From: Kiritimatiellia bacterium
GTDB taxonomy: Bacteria; Verrucomicrobiota; Kiritimatiellia; RFP12; UBA1067
DNA length: 51,701 bases
Reading direction: 5' to 3'
NCBI GenBank assembly: GCA_017405115.1
Contig: JAFRBA010000104.1
Span: forward strand, 1 to 51,701
The translations under genes were made by a program, and so were the position numbers. Numbering within the stretch: the stretch's first letter is position 1; each line of letters opens with the position of its first letter. This document shows positions 41,605 to 49,618 of the stretch, one piece after another. A model generated the notes under the pieces. It saw only the letters and a program-made list of their open reading frames with translations. It did no database searches and had not been told where the DNA came from.

Positions 41605-43827
41605 CTACCTTTTATCGTGTACATTGCCGATGACTTTCTTTATCTGCGTGGAATGCTCCAAGGCGACGCGATGCGCCATGTCGAGCATGCGATCAAAGTG
41701 TGTCTTTGCAACGGAATTGCGTTTCCGCGCCTCCAGAACCGAGATCGGCATCAAATACTGGAAGAACAACGTATCGCCCGGTTCTGCAGCGTATGCTAGA
41801 TGAAGTGTGACGGTTGGAAGTGTCGCATTATACGACAGAATGTAATCCATGAGCGCCCTACGCCGATCTTCGGATATGTCAATTTTCAACCGACATTGGG
41901 CCGAAACCGTTTTCCCGCACATGACGAAGCGCTCCTGCAGTTCCTGTCCGACAGCACCCTTGTCTCGGCAGTAAACCGTCAGTTCACTTTCAATTCCGCG
42001 ATCGTATTTGACGTCAAAGGCGTTGAACCACGACTCGATCACCTGTTCCGCTTCGTACGTGTCATCCCAGTCGTCGTCCAAATCGTCATCAGTATCCAGC
42101 AATCGCAACACCACACGCGGGGAATACCCTGGGGCCTTGAACGCCTCCTCCGGCTTCTGTCCTTCCCGGCACACGCGCGTGACGGCATCTGAAATATCCA
42201 ACAGAGAAGTCAAGACACTCGCCGAAAGCCTGTATATTGTGCCGCTTGGGTCATCTCGCAAGGCAAGCAGGGGAACCGTCGCAAAGCAGTGTACCGTCCG
42301 GTCCTTGTCAAGTGCCACTGCATCAAGGGAAACGTTGCGCACAGATTCAAAACGGAAAAGCAACTCCTTCACTCCTGCCAATCTTGCCTCCGGCACGGCT
42401 CTTGACAGCGTTCCCCTACAGACAAGGGATCCGCCTACATCGTCTAGATCGAAACCAAAAGAACAGTCGTCGCCATTCGGGTCATGCCCGCGCACCACCC
42501 CCGTGACGCTCATCTTTCCGCACCCATTCGTGGAGACTTCCCACTTCGTGTCCTTTAAATGCCCCCGCAGCCACGTTGCGACCGTCTCGGCTTGCCGAGA
42601 CAAGGCGTCCATGCTTGCAAGAGCGGCACCTTCGGTGTCGTCCGTCCGCAACAACGCCTTGACCACGGCCAGATGCAGGTCTTCCGAATGGGTGGCGACG
42701 TTCGAAACCGGAACGACCTTTATGCGGGCTCCGTAGAGATTCCCCGGGGGAAGTTCGTCGCTTGGCGGGAGAACCGAAACCGGCAGCCCGTAATGGCTCC
42801 ACATCTTGCCAGTGTCGAAGTCAATATTGAAAAACGAACACTTCGATCTCTCGTTCATCTGCATCGCCCAATCGGCCGCCTTGTCGATGGCTTCGTCAGG
42901 AACCGCATCTGGGACGGTGCAGACATTCCAGACCATGCCATCCCTCACGACGAGCGAATAGGGCAACACGTCGTACCGCCCACCCATGTCACGGACGACA
43001 TCCTCGAAATGCCCGTTTATGATTCCGACGCTCACGCCGTCTCCTCTGCCCGAGAGTTTTTGCATCCAAGGGTTTCCGGTCTGGTTAACGGTTATCTGCG
43101 CATCCTTGTCGAAGCACCTCTCCATGACCGTCTTAGTATCGGCCTTGGTGGACTTCTTGCGTTCCTCATCCGTCCAGCCCAGATCCCCGAACGCGGACAC
43201 GCGCCTGACGCCAGCGGCAACCTTCGCGGGCGTTCCGCCTAGCGTGACCGACGCCACGCCGTCCGAAAAAGACAGCAGCTTGTCGAGGACTGCCCCCAAG
43301 AGGCGCGATTTGGTTTCCTTGGGCTGGAGCGTAAAACTCTCGAACGGCATCCACGCCTGGCATCTCACCTCGCCGCCGCCGTCAAGGACGATCGATGCCG
43401 TGGAGAGTCCGTACAGCCATTCACCGCGGAAGATGAACTCCGTCATGGCCTTGCGTCGCGCCTCTGGGACAAATGTGGGCAAAAAGCCGTAGCAGACGAC
43501 GTCGCGCGCCTCTGCGTCAACGACGAAAGTGAATTGAAGGTTGCTGAACGTGGAGGGAAACTTGCCTAAGATCGCGTAAAGATATGTCGTGGCGCCATCC
43601 TGCTCCGTTACGATATCCCACCTCAGCAGATAAGGGTTCACCCATTCCTTCACGGCACTGACGATGGCCGCAGCCTCGGCATTTGTCGAGACGCCGTTTT
43701 CAGGACGGCTCTGCGCTGCGCAACTGACCAGAATGGCTGCGCTCAGGACCGCTACGGTGCGTTTAAGCTTCTTGCCTCTCATTTGCAAAAGATTCCGCCC
43801 TGCCCATATTTCACCTGCCAACTTCAT
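41605..43827 (-). CDS. Putative lipoprotein with about four divergent YbjN-like repeats
   Basis: 740 aa from ATG 43827 (AGTGAGG just upstream), or 725 aa from ATG 43782, which gives a more standard lipoprotein signal (MRGKKLKRTVAVLSAAILVSC, lipobox Cys in LVSC; written here only in part: VLSAAILVSC). After it, four units of about 150 residues share an order of an amphipathic start (VKEWVNPYLLRWDIV / WLRGHLKDTKWEVS / VIESWFNAFDVKYDR), a beta stretch, a VPEAR or VPDEA loop and a [M]P-[FIV]-[ES]-[FV]-L-type end. The layout resembles YbjN/type III secretion chaperone-like domains, but this is by eye only. Function unknown; secreted with the upstream 303-aa protein. Confidence 0.55.
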   Translation of the reverse strand: MKLAGEIWAGRNLLQMRGKKLKRTVAVLSAAILVSCAAQSRPENGVSTNAEAAAIVSAVKEWVNPYLLRWDIVTEQDGATTYLYAILGKFPSTFSNLQFTFVVDAEARDVVCYGFLPTFVPEARRKAMTEFIFRGEWLYGLSTASIVLDGGGEVRCQAWMPFESFTLQPKETKSRLLGAVLDKLLSFSDGVASVTLGGTPAKVAAGVRRVSAFGDLGWTDEERKKSTKADTKTVMERCFDKDAQITVNQTGNPWMQKLSGRGDGVSVGIINGHFEDVVRDMGGRYDVLPYSLVVRDGMVWNVCTVPDAVPDEAIDKAADWAMQMNERSKCSFFNIDFDTGKMWSHYGLPVSVLPPSDELPPGNLYGARIKVVPVSNVATHSEDLHLAVVKALLRTDDTEGAALASMDALSRQAETVATWLRGHLKDTKWEVSTNGCGKMSVTGVVRGHDPNGDDCSFGFDLDDVGGSLVCRGTLSRAVPEARLAGVKELLFRFESVRNVSLDAVALDKDRTVHCFATVPLLALRDDPSGTIYRLSASVLTSLLDISDAVTRVCREGQKPEEAFKAPGYSPRVVLRLLDTDDDLDDDWDDTYEAEQVIESWFNAFDVKYDRGIESELTVYCRDKGAVGQELQERFVMCGKTVSAQCRLKIDISEDRRRALMDYILSYNATLPTVTLHLAYAAEPGDTLFFQYLMPISVLEARKRNSVAKTHFDRMLDMAHRVALEHSTQIKKVIGNVHDKR

Positions 43828-43832
43828 AAGCC

Positions 43833-44744
43833 TCACTTTCCGAAGATGTCGTAGATGCGCTTGGCGGCCTCCCAGTGTTCGCGGTCGGATGTGCCGCGTT
43901 CAGGGGGACGGTCGGGATCGAAAGTCCGATGCGTCGCATTCTGATACTCTTGCCTCGCATAGAACTTCGACGACTTCTCGAACCAGCGCCCCTCAGCCTC
44001 GTATATGCCTTTCTGGGCATCGGCCATCCCGCCAATGGCTTCGTAGCGCGCAATGCTCGCCCTTATCGTCTTGTTGAATTTCGCCATCGGCAGTTCCATT
44101 ATGTATGATTGGAGTCCCGGGTTCCCCATGATGTCTTTGGCCGTGAACCTGCTAGGGAGGTCTCCGCTCAACATTTTCTTCTTGAACGCCACGGCCCGAG
44201 CCTCGCATCCGCCGCCAAGGTTCTCTCCCGTCCGCATAAACCGTATCGACTTGTCGAGGAACTCTCGCGCCTTCTCCCGCCGGCCCGTATTCCAACTTAG
44301 CATGGATGCATACAAAAGGTTCTGGGCCCTATTTACATCTGCCTCCAACGAGGAGTTTCGCGTAGCATTGAAATAGTCAATCGTTTTATCCAGCGCAGCC
44401 TCCCAATCGCCAGACTCTATCGCCGACAACATGGCATTCATCAATTCCCCGGCTTTCGCACCGGATAGTGTACCTTCTTCAGCAGAGCCAGGGGAACGAA
44501 CCGTCCCGAGATTCGCCGCTTGATTGCGAATCAGCGCATCGCTGGCGTCAAGGCCTGGCGTGGAAGCCGGCGTTGGGGAGACATTGACATCGGATGCCAT
44601 GTCTCTCAACTGGTTCCGCATCCAAATGTCACTTGCATCTGGACCTGGCACGGGAGCAAAGAATTGCGCATATGTCGTCATTGACATAACTGCACAACCA
44701 ATGACAAGTGCCATCATGCCATATTTCTTCGTACTGGTTATCAT
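43833..44744 (-). CDS. Secreted hypothetical protein with short N-terminal repeats
   Basis: 303 aa from ATG 44744, which overlaps the esterase stop as ATGA and has GAAAGGAAAAC upstream. Signal peptide (MMALVIGCAVMSMTTYA). The mature protein opens with two copies of a 17-residue motif (PGPDASDIWMRNQLRDM and PGLDASDALIRNQAANL), then an all-helical body with TPR-like spacing (AALDKTIDYFNATRN, NLLYASMLSWNTGRREKAREFLDKSI). No enzyme motif. Operon position between an esterase and a putative lipoprotein suggests a periplasmic scaffold or accessory protein, but I do not recognise the family. Confidence 0.65.
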   Translation of the reverse strand: MITSTKKYGMMALVIGCAVMSMTTYAQFFAPVPGPDASDIWMRNQLRDMASDVNVSPTPASTPGLDASDALIRNQAANLGTVRSPGSAEEGTLSGAKAGELMNAMLSAIESGDWEAALDKTIDYFNATRNSSLEADVNRAQNLLYASMLSWNTGRREKAREFLDKSIRFMRTGENLGGGCEARAVAFKKKMLSGDLPSRFTAKDIMGNPGLQSYIMELPMAKFNKTIRASIARYEAIGGMADAQKGIYEAEGRWFEKSSKFYARQEYQNATHRTFDPDRPPERGTSDREHWEAAKRIYDIFGK

Positions 44745-46027
44745 TTTGTTTTCCTTTCTGTGACCGGCTGCCAACAAACTTCCAACACCCGTTGCAGGGA
44801 AATAACAGCCGTGTAGTCGCGGACGCCGGAGATCGGGGATGGATCGGCCGTGACGGTCGTGCCGTCGGCGAACTCGACGGTGAACGGACGGGTCAGATCG
44901 CCCATCTGCGGCGCGAGGTAGATCCTGAACCGCCTGACGTTCTCTGTTTGGACCTTGAACCTGTTGCCGCCGAGGTTCTCGGCCACTATGCGCGCTCCGC
45001 CGTCCCAGCTTCGCTTTTCAAGGCTGTATGTCTGACGCTCTAGGTCGGCGTCGGTCTCTGCGATGTTGGGCCCATGCAGGACAATGGCATCCACGCCGAT
45101 CTTGCCGTCCGCGGTCTCTTCGATCTCGAGCCAGCGGGTGCGTTTCAGCCGCTCCACGTCGGGATGCTTCGTGCCGCATGGCGTGACGAGGGCGACACGG
45201 CGCGCGTACGGGTTGCGGCGCTTGTCCGCAGTCCACTCGAAGAACCTCCGCATGGCGGCCTTCGCCTCGGGGAACGACAGGGAGTGTCCGCCGGAATGCT
45301 CGTCGTAGACGTGCTCGACGTCGTATTGCGCCATCAGTTCGTGCGCCGCGCGGGCGAAGCTCACCCCGCACCAGCCGTGGCGGCGCGGCTTGTCGTGCCC
45401 GCCGGGATATCCGGGACGCGGCGAGCAGTCGAGCGCGCCGGGATATCCGGGACGCGGCGAGCAGTCGAGCGCGCCGTGCTGGATGTACACCGGCGTGCCG
45501 AGGAACGCGCGGAAGTCGGCCTCCCACCACGCGCCGGCGCTGCACCACACGCCGGCGAACCGGTCTGCGAGTATCTGCCCGAGATGATATGCGCCGTAGC
45601 AGCCCATCGAGTGTCCGCCGAGGAAGATGCGGTCGGGGTCGACCTTGAACTTCCTCTCCGCCGCCAGGATCGTCGCGTCGATCAGCTTGGAGACGCCGTC
45701 TCGGTTCCAGCGCGAGCCGTCAGGAGCGGGCGGAGCAGAAGGTGCGACGACCAGGAACGGGGCGTTTGCGATGTCCGGCATGAGCCACTGCTTCTCAACG
45801 CTGAAGTAGTTGCCGGGAGCGATGTCGGGAGACGACGCGTCGCCGCCGTGCAGGAACACGAGAAGCGGCGCGGGACGCGACAGGTCTATTCCATCCGGAA
45901 CATAGTAGTACACCCGCCCGTCCTTGCGCCCTGGCGCGGGCTCTTCAAAGGAAAGCTGTCCGGCGCACACGCATGTCGCGGCCGTGGCGAAGACGGCGGC
46001 TAATAGATATTGGTTCATTTCAGTCAT
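44741..46027 (-). CDS. Secreted CE1/PHB-depolymerase-like esterase with duplicated active-site loop
   Basis: 428 aa from ATG 46027, overlapping the GH36 stop as ATGA (ATG 46018 also possible). Signal peptide YLLAAVFATAATCVCAG. Alpha/beta hydrolase: PLLVFLHGGD (oxyanion), FLGGHSMGCYG (nucleophile Ser140), VYIQHGALD (region of the catalytic Asp) and DEHSGGHSLSF (His). Such enzymes remove acetyl or feruloyl groups from hemicellulose. A perfect 36-bp tandem duplication repeats GALDCSPRPGYP at the Asp loop. About 150 residues of beta-rich sequence follow the hydrolase domain. Confidence 0.8.
   Translation of the reverse strand: MTEMNQYLLAAVFATAATCVCAGQLSFEEPAPGRKDGRVYYYVPDGIDLSRPAPLLVFLHGGDASSPDIAPGNYFSVEKQWLMPDIANAPFLVVAPSAPPAPDGSRWNRDGVSKLIDATILAAERKFKVDPDRIFLGGHSMGCYGAYHLGQILADRFAGVWCSAGAWWEADFRAFLGTPVYIQHGALDCSPRPGYPGALDCSPRPGYPGGHDKPRRHGWCGVSFARAAHELMAQYDVEHVYDEHSGGHSLSFPEAKAAMRRFFEWTADKRRNPYARRVALVTPCGTKHPDVERLKRTRWLEIEETADGKIGVDAIVLHGPNIAETDADLERQTYSLEKRSWDGGARIVAENLGGNRFKVQTENVRRFRIYLAPQMGDLTRPFTVEFADGTTVTADPSPISGVRDYTAVISLQRVLEVCWQPVTERKTK
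45401..45472. repeat. Perfect 36-bp tandem duplication in the esterase gene
   Basis: Two identical 36-nt copies (45401-45436, 45437-45472), beginning GCCGGGATATCCGGGACGCG. In frame; duplicates 12 residues including the candidate catalytic Asp. Confidence 0.95.
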
Positions 46028-48129
46028 TTGCCTACGCAGACCTTCCACCCGAAGTCGGCGGCGGATGGCGTGAACGAAGCCCGGTGGAGCCTGCCGTCGC
46101 TGAAGATGCGAAGTTCGTACGGCTCTCCCGGAATGACCCTTGAGCGGCCCGAGAGCGTGCGCGTCGCCGGGTCCCACCGCTCCTCCGCCACGTCGAACGC
46201 CGGGCTAGCCACGTGCCGCGAGGTGGAAACGACAACCGGACGGCTGACGATTTCCCTCACGGCAATCGCGCGGCAGGAATCTGGTGGAACGTCGAAGCTG
46301 AACCGTCCGGCGAAAGGCTCTACCAGCTTGTTCGCCCAGAAATCGAAACCGACGTATTTCTTCTCCGGATCGAGTCCGCAGTAGGCAGCCGGGTAGTCGA
46401 TTCGCAGCGTCTCGTTCGTGGACCAGTTGTAGAGTCCGAAGACGCGCACGTCGCCTTTCTCCAGGACCCAGACGTTCGCCAGCGTACGCTCAAAGAAGTC
46501 AACGGGGCGCACCGTCTTCACGCCGTGCGGCGCCATCGTCCGCTTCAGTATGTCTACGCGCCCATCCGAAAGGTCGGGGAGCCAGTCGCTGAAGTTGTAG
46601 AGCATTCCGCCAAGCGAAGTCCACGTGGCGAAGAGGCGCGCGCGCCCGAGGGACACCGCGTCACGTACATAGACCGGGTCGGGGTCGCTGTACCAGACGC
46701 GCCCGTTCAGGAAGTAGCGCGGCGTGCCGTTCTTTATGCCGATCATGTAGCGCTTCGGGAAGATGTCGATCGGGCCGTTGTCGCCGCCTATGCGGCAGGC
46801 GTCGACGAGTCCGTACGACGGCCCCATCGTCCTGATGTTCTGTTTCAGGTTGCAGGCGAGGATGAATACGTCGTCGCCCGCCGCCTCGCGCATCGCCTTG
46901 ACGCCGCGGCGGTAGGCGCCGACCCCCGTCTCGGCGCGGTCGTATAACATCTGCTCGTTGTAGTCGTCGGGGACATATGCGTCCTTGCCGAGCAGCTTGC
47001 TGCCCATCGCCATCCACATTCCGTCGTACTTGATGTAGCCGTACCCCCATTCGCGGCATATGCGCCGCGTCACGTCCTGCATGTACGCGACGGCCTCCGG
47101 GTTCGTCATGTCGAGGCAAGTGCCGCCCCAGGAGGTCTCGTACGGCAGGCCCGTTTTCGCATTCTTGACGAAGAGGGACTGCTTGTCGCCCCACCATTCC
47201 TTGTCCTGCTGCGTCCCCGCGAACGGCATATACCACAGCCCCGGCAGCATCCCCTTTGCGCGAAGGTAGTCGGCCGTAGGCTTCATGCCCTCGGCGAACG
47301 GACCGCCGGGCGCGACGCGCGTGAAGTTCTTCGCGGGGCCGTTCACGTTGTCGGGGCCGTCCTGCCAGAAGTCGTCTATCTGGTAGAACGTGAACCCATA
47401 GTCCCTTAGCTTCAGCCGCTCCACGGCGTCGGCGAACTCGCGCGCCGAGGCAGGCGTTCCAGCCCCGAACTTCTTGGAGTACCCCCAGCGGTCATCGTAC
47501 CACGTCGTGTAGCCAGATATCTGCGGCTTTAGCCTGATCGCGTAGTGCTCCGCAACGGCGTCGGCATACGCCTCCAGTCCAAGGCGGCAGTCGTCGAACG
47601 CGCCGAGCACGAAGCGCTCGGCGCCGGACGCCCCGACCATGCCGAACTGAAGCTCCGGACGCAGCACCGCGACGCCGTTCGAAACTGCGCTCATCACGAA
47701 CGGGGATCCCTTCTCGGCGGTCAGCCACGCCGCCACAACGCCCCTGCGGCTGTTTGGCTCCGCGACCGCCAGGTACATTCCCGAACCTGTGTTCTCGTCA
47801 AGCGTCGTAAGGCCCTGCGAGCCGACGGCCTTGAACGCACCGGCATCCCCTTCGAGTCTGATTTCCGGGAATCGGAAGGTGCCTTTTTCGCCCGGCTTCG
47901 GCGCAAACACGAAGCTGACGAAGCTTTTTCCACTCGCATCGTGCGTCAACGTCCAGCGCGGACTCTCCGCCGGCGAGAGGACCGCAAAGCGCCGCCCGTC
48001 GGCGAATGCCTCAAGCGTGTCGCCGCGCCGCTCAAGTCTGTACTCTGCGGCAAAAGACTGCGAAAACGTTGCCGTCACGGCTAGCACAACCGTACCGACA
48101 AGAAAAACGTACAGGGAATCTTTTTTCAT
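46024..48129 (-). CDS. Secreted GH36-like alpha-galactosidase
   Basis: 701 aa from ATG 48129, signal peptide SLYVFLVGTVVLAVTATF. N-terminal beta-sandwich, then a barrel with WYDDRWGYSKKFG, YGFTFYQIDDFWQDGP, GMLPGLWYMPFAG, the putative nucleophile GYIKYDGMWM (Asp369) and acid/base CRIGGDNGP (Asp450), and a C-terminal beta domain (VRVFGLYNWSTNETLRIDYP). The KYD and GGD pair fits clan GH-D (GH27/GH36). First gene of an operon with the esterase and two unknown secreted proteins; TATAAT 9 nt before the ATG, no Shine-Dalgarno. Confidence 0.8.
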   Translation of the reverse strand: MKKDSLYVFLVGTVVLAVTATFSQSFAAEYRLERRGDTLEAFADGRRFAVLSPAESPRWTLTHDASGKSFVSFVFAPKPGEKGTFRFPEIRLEGDAGAFKAVGSQGLTTLDENTGSGMYLAVAEPNSRRGVVAAWLTAEKGSPFVMSAVSNGVAVLRPELQFGMVGASGAERFVLGAFDDCRLGLEAYADAVAEHYAIRLKPQISGYTTWYDDRWGYSKKFGAGTPASAREFADAVERLKLRDYGFTFYQIDDFWQDGPDNVNGPAKNFTRVAPGGPFAEGMKPTADYLRAKGMLPGLWYMPFAGTQQDKEWWGDKQSLFVKNAKTGLPYETSWGGTCLDMTNPEAVAYMQDVTRRICREWGYGYIKYDGMWMAMGSKLLGKDAYVPDDYNEQMLYDRAETGVGAYRRGVKAMREAAGDDVFILACNLKQNIRTMGPSYGLVDACRIGGDNGPIDIFPKRYMIGIKNGTPRYFLNGRVWYSDPDPVYVRDAVSLGRARLFATWTSLGGMLYNFSDWLPDLSDGRVDILKRTMAPHGVKTVRPVDFFERTLANVWVLEKGDVRVFGLYNWSTNETLRIDYPAAYCGLDPEKKYVGFDFWANKLVEPFAGRFSFDVPPDSCRAIAVREIVSRPVVVSTSRHVASPAFDVAEERWDPATRTLSGRSRVIPGEPYELRIFSDGRLHRASFTPSAADFGWKVCVGK

Positions 48130-48138
48130 TTGACTCGT

Positions 48139-48168
48139 ATTATACTGTATCTGAGGAGATGGAATCAA
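48139..48168 (-). promoter_or_regulatory. Promoter of the GH36 operon, leaderless spacing
   Basis: Minus strand TTGATT (48163-48168), 18-nt spacer, TATAAT (48139-48144), 9 nt, ATG 48129. Confidence 0.68.
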
Positions 48169-48216
48169 TGGTAAAAAATGGCAATCTGTCACCAATGCAA
48201 ATTGCAACATTCAATC

Positions 48217-48318
48217 GAGGTAATTTCAAAAACCTCTCGCGCATTTTGTAGGGTCGCGCGTCCCGCGCGACCGCGGGCACGCGGGACGCGTTCCCCTGCC
48301 GGGTTTTGAAACTACCTC
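48217..48318. repeat. Composite nested palindrome
   Basis: Outer arms GAGGTAATTTCAAAAACC (48217-48234) and GGTTTTGAAACTACCTC (48302-48318) are near-perfect inverses. Inside sit two GC hairpins of family 3: GGTCGCGCG-TCC-CGCGCGACC (48252-48272) and GGGCACGCG-GGA-CGCGTTCCC (48275-48295). The right arm overlaps the stop codon of the beta-helix gene. It may serve as its terminator as well as being a repeat unit of REPIN type. Confidence 0.7.
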
Positions 48319-49607
48319 TAGGGACATTCCTTGCCCATGGCGTCCACCCACTTCCGCTTGACGGGGTCGGTGCAGATGAGGAGCTTGTTGAGGTCTAGGT
48401 CGAAGAGCTGCTGCATGTACTGCGGGTAGTAGGTGCGGCGCTCTTCGCTCGTGCAGGCGCTCTTGTGGGCATTGTTGACCGTCCGGAAGCCCGTGCCGGA
48501 GCCGTCCTCCGCCCAGAGCGGCAGGTTTACGGCGTTCACGGCGTTCCATTTCGGCTGGACGGTAAATCCGATCTGGCCGCGCCAGGTGCCGGGACGCGTC
48601 TCGCGCATGAGGTCGCCGAGCTTCCTGCCGGGCACGTGCGCGGCGACGCGCTCGAAGTTGAAGGACACCATCGTCACCTCCTGCAGGCCGTGGAGGTCGC
48701 CTCCGTTGTCGCCGCAGCTTGCGAAGAGAGGCATGTTCACGTTCTGCTCGTCGCAGCAGTTTATCATCGTTATCGGATGGTTGAAGGCGCAGTGGTACGG
48801 GTAGTTGCCGAAGGTGAATCCGTAGAGCCCGAAGGTCGCGGAGCAGTTGACCATGACGACGTGCTCGCCGCCGACCTGGAAGCACTGGCCGAAGCCCGTG
48901 GCGGAGACGTTGACGAGGTTGACCGGAACGTTGTTGCTGCCGTCCGTCAGCGTCACGCCGATGTTGCCGACGACCGGCGGAGGAGGATTGCCGTATGGAT
49001 ACTTGAGCCCGGCGAGCATCGCCTTGCCGAGCGCGCTGAGCTTTACGTTGTGCAGCTCGAGGCTGTTGACGCGCTGGAGGTCGAGCGCACGCAGGTTGTG
49101 CTGCGAGTCCGGCGCCCATATGGCGACGTTCTCCAGATTCAGGCCAGAGCCGTTCAGGATGCCTTCCTTGGACCACTCGCCGCGGAAGATGTCCACGCTT
49201 TCGCCGCCAGCTGGCAGCGCCTCGGGCCGAAGGTAGAAGACGGGGGCGTTGCTCTCCATGCCCTTTGGCCGGCCGATGACCTGGCGGCTTTCGCCGGTCA
49301 TCTCGAACGCGCGATGCATGTTGCGAATCACCACGGCCGCGCGCGGACCGCCGTCGCCAAAGTCGCGGACAGCGTCAAGCCGGTAGATTCCCGCAAACAT
49401 GAAAAGCTGTCGGCCGGACGCCGCGCAGTCGTCGATCGCCCGCTGAACGACAAGCTCGTCGTTGGTGCCCGTGCATACATAGTCGGAGGCAGCCTTTGCG
49501 GACGGACGGGAATCCGAAGCCGCCAGAAACACCTGGCGCACGTCGTCACGCGCAATGCAGGCGCATCCCGCCATGAACACGAACAACGAAACTAACGCTT
49601 TTGGCAT
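48318..49607 (-). CDS. Secreted right-handed parallel beta-helix protein (pectate-lyase-like fold)
   Basis: 429 aa from ATG 49607 (GAAGGAG upstream); signal with a possible lipobox (LVSLFVFMAGCACIA). DYVCTGTNDELVVQRAIDDCAASG and LFMFAGIYRL are the entry to a pectin-lyase/beta-helix fold, then repeated N-rich turns (LNLENVAIWAP, LELHNVKLSAL, VNLVNVSATGF, VVMVNCSATFGLYG, ITMINCCDEQNV). No clear GH28 or PL catalytic set, so hydrolase, lyase or binding protein remains open. 11 nt after the DUF4091 gene, same operon. Its stop lies in a composite palindrome. Confidence 0.75.
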   Translation of the reverse strand: MPKALVSLFVFMAGCACIARDDVRQVFLAASDSRPSAKAASDYVCTGTNDELVVQRAIDDCAASGRQLFMFAGIYRLDAVRDFGDGGPRAAVVIRNMHRAFEMTGESRQVIGRPKGMESNAPVFYLRPEALPAGGESVDIFRGEWSKEGILNGSGLNLENVAIWAPDSQHNLRALDLQRVNSLELHNVKLSALGKAMLAGLKYPYGNPPPPVVGNIGVTLTDGSNNVPVNLVNVSATGFGQCFQVGGEHVVMVNCSATFGLYGFTFGNYPYHCAFNHPITMINCCDEQNVNMPLFASCGDNGGDLHGLQEVTMVSFNFERVAAHVPGRKLGDLMRETRPGTWRGQIGFTVQPKWNAVNAVNLPLWAEDGSGTGFRTVNNAHKSACTSEERRTYYPQYMQQLFDLDLNKLLICTDPVKRKWVDAMGKECP

Positions 49608-49618
49608 GCTTTCTCCTT

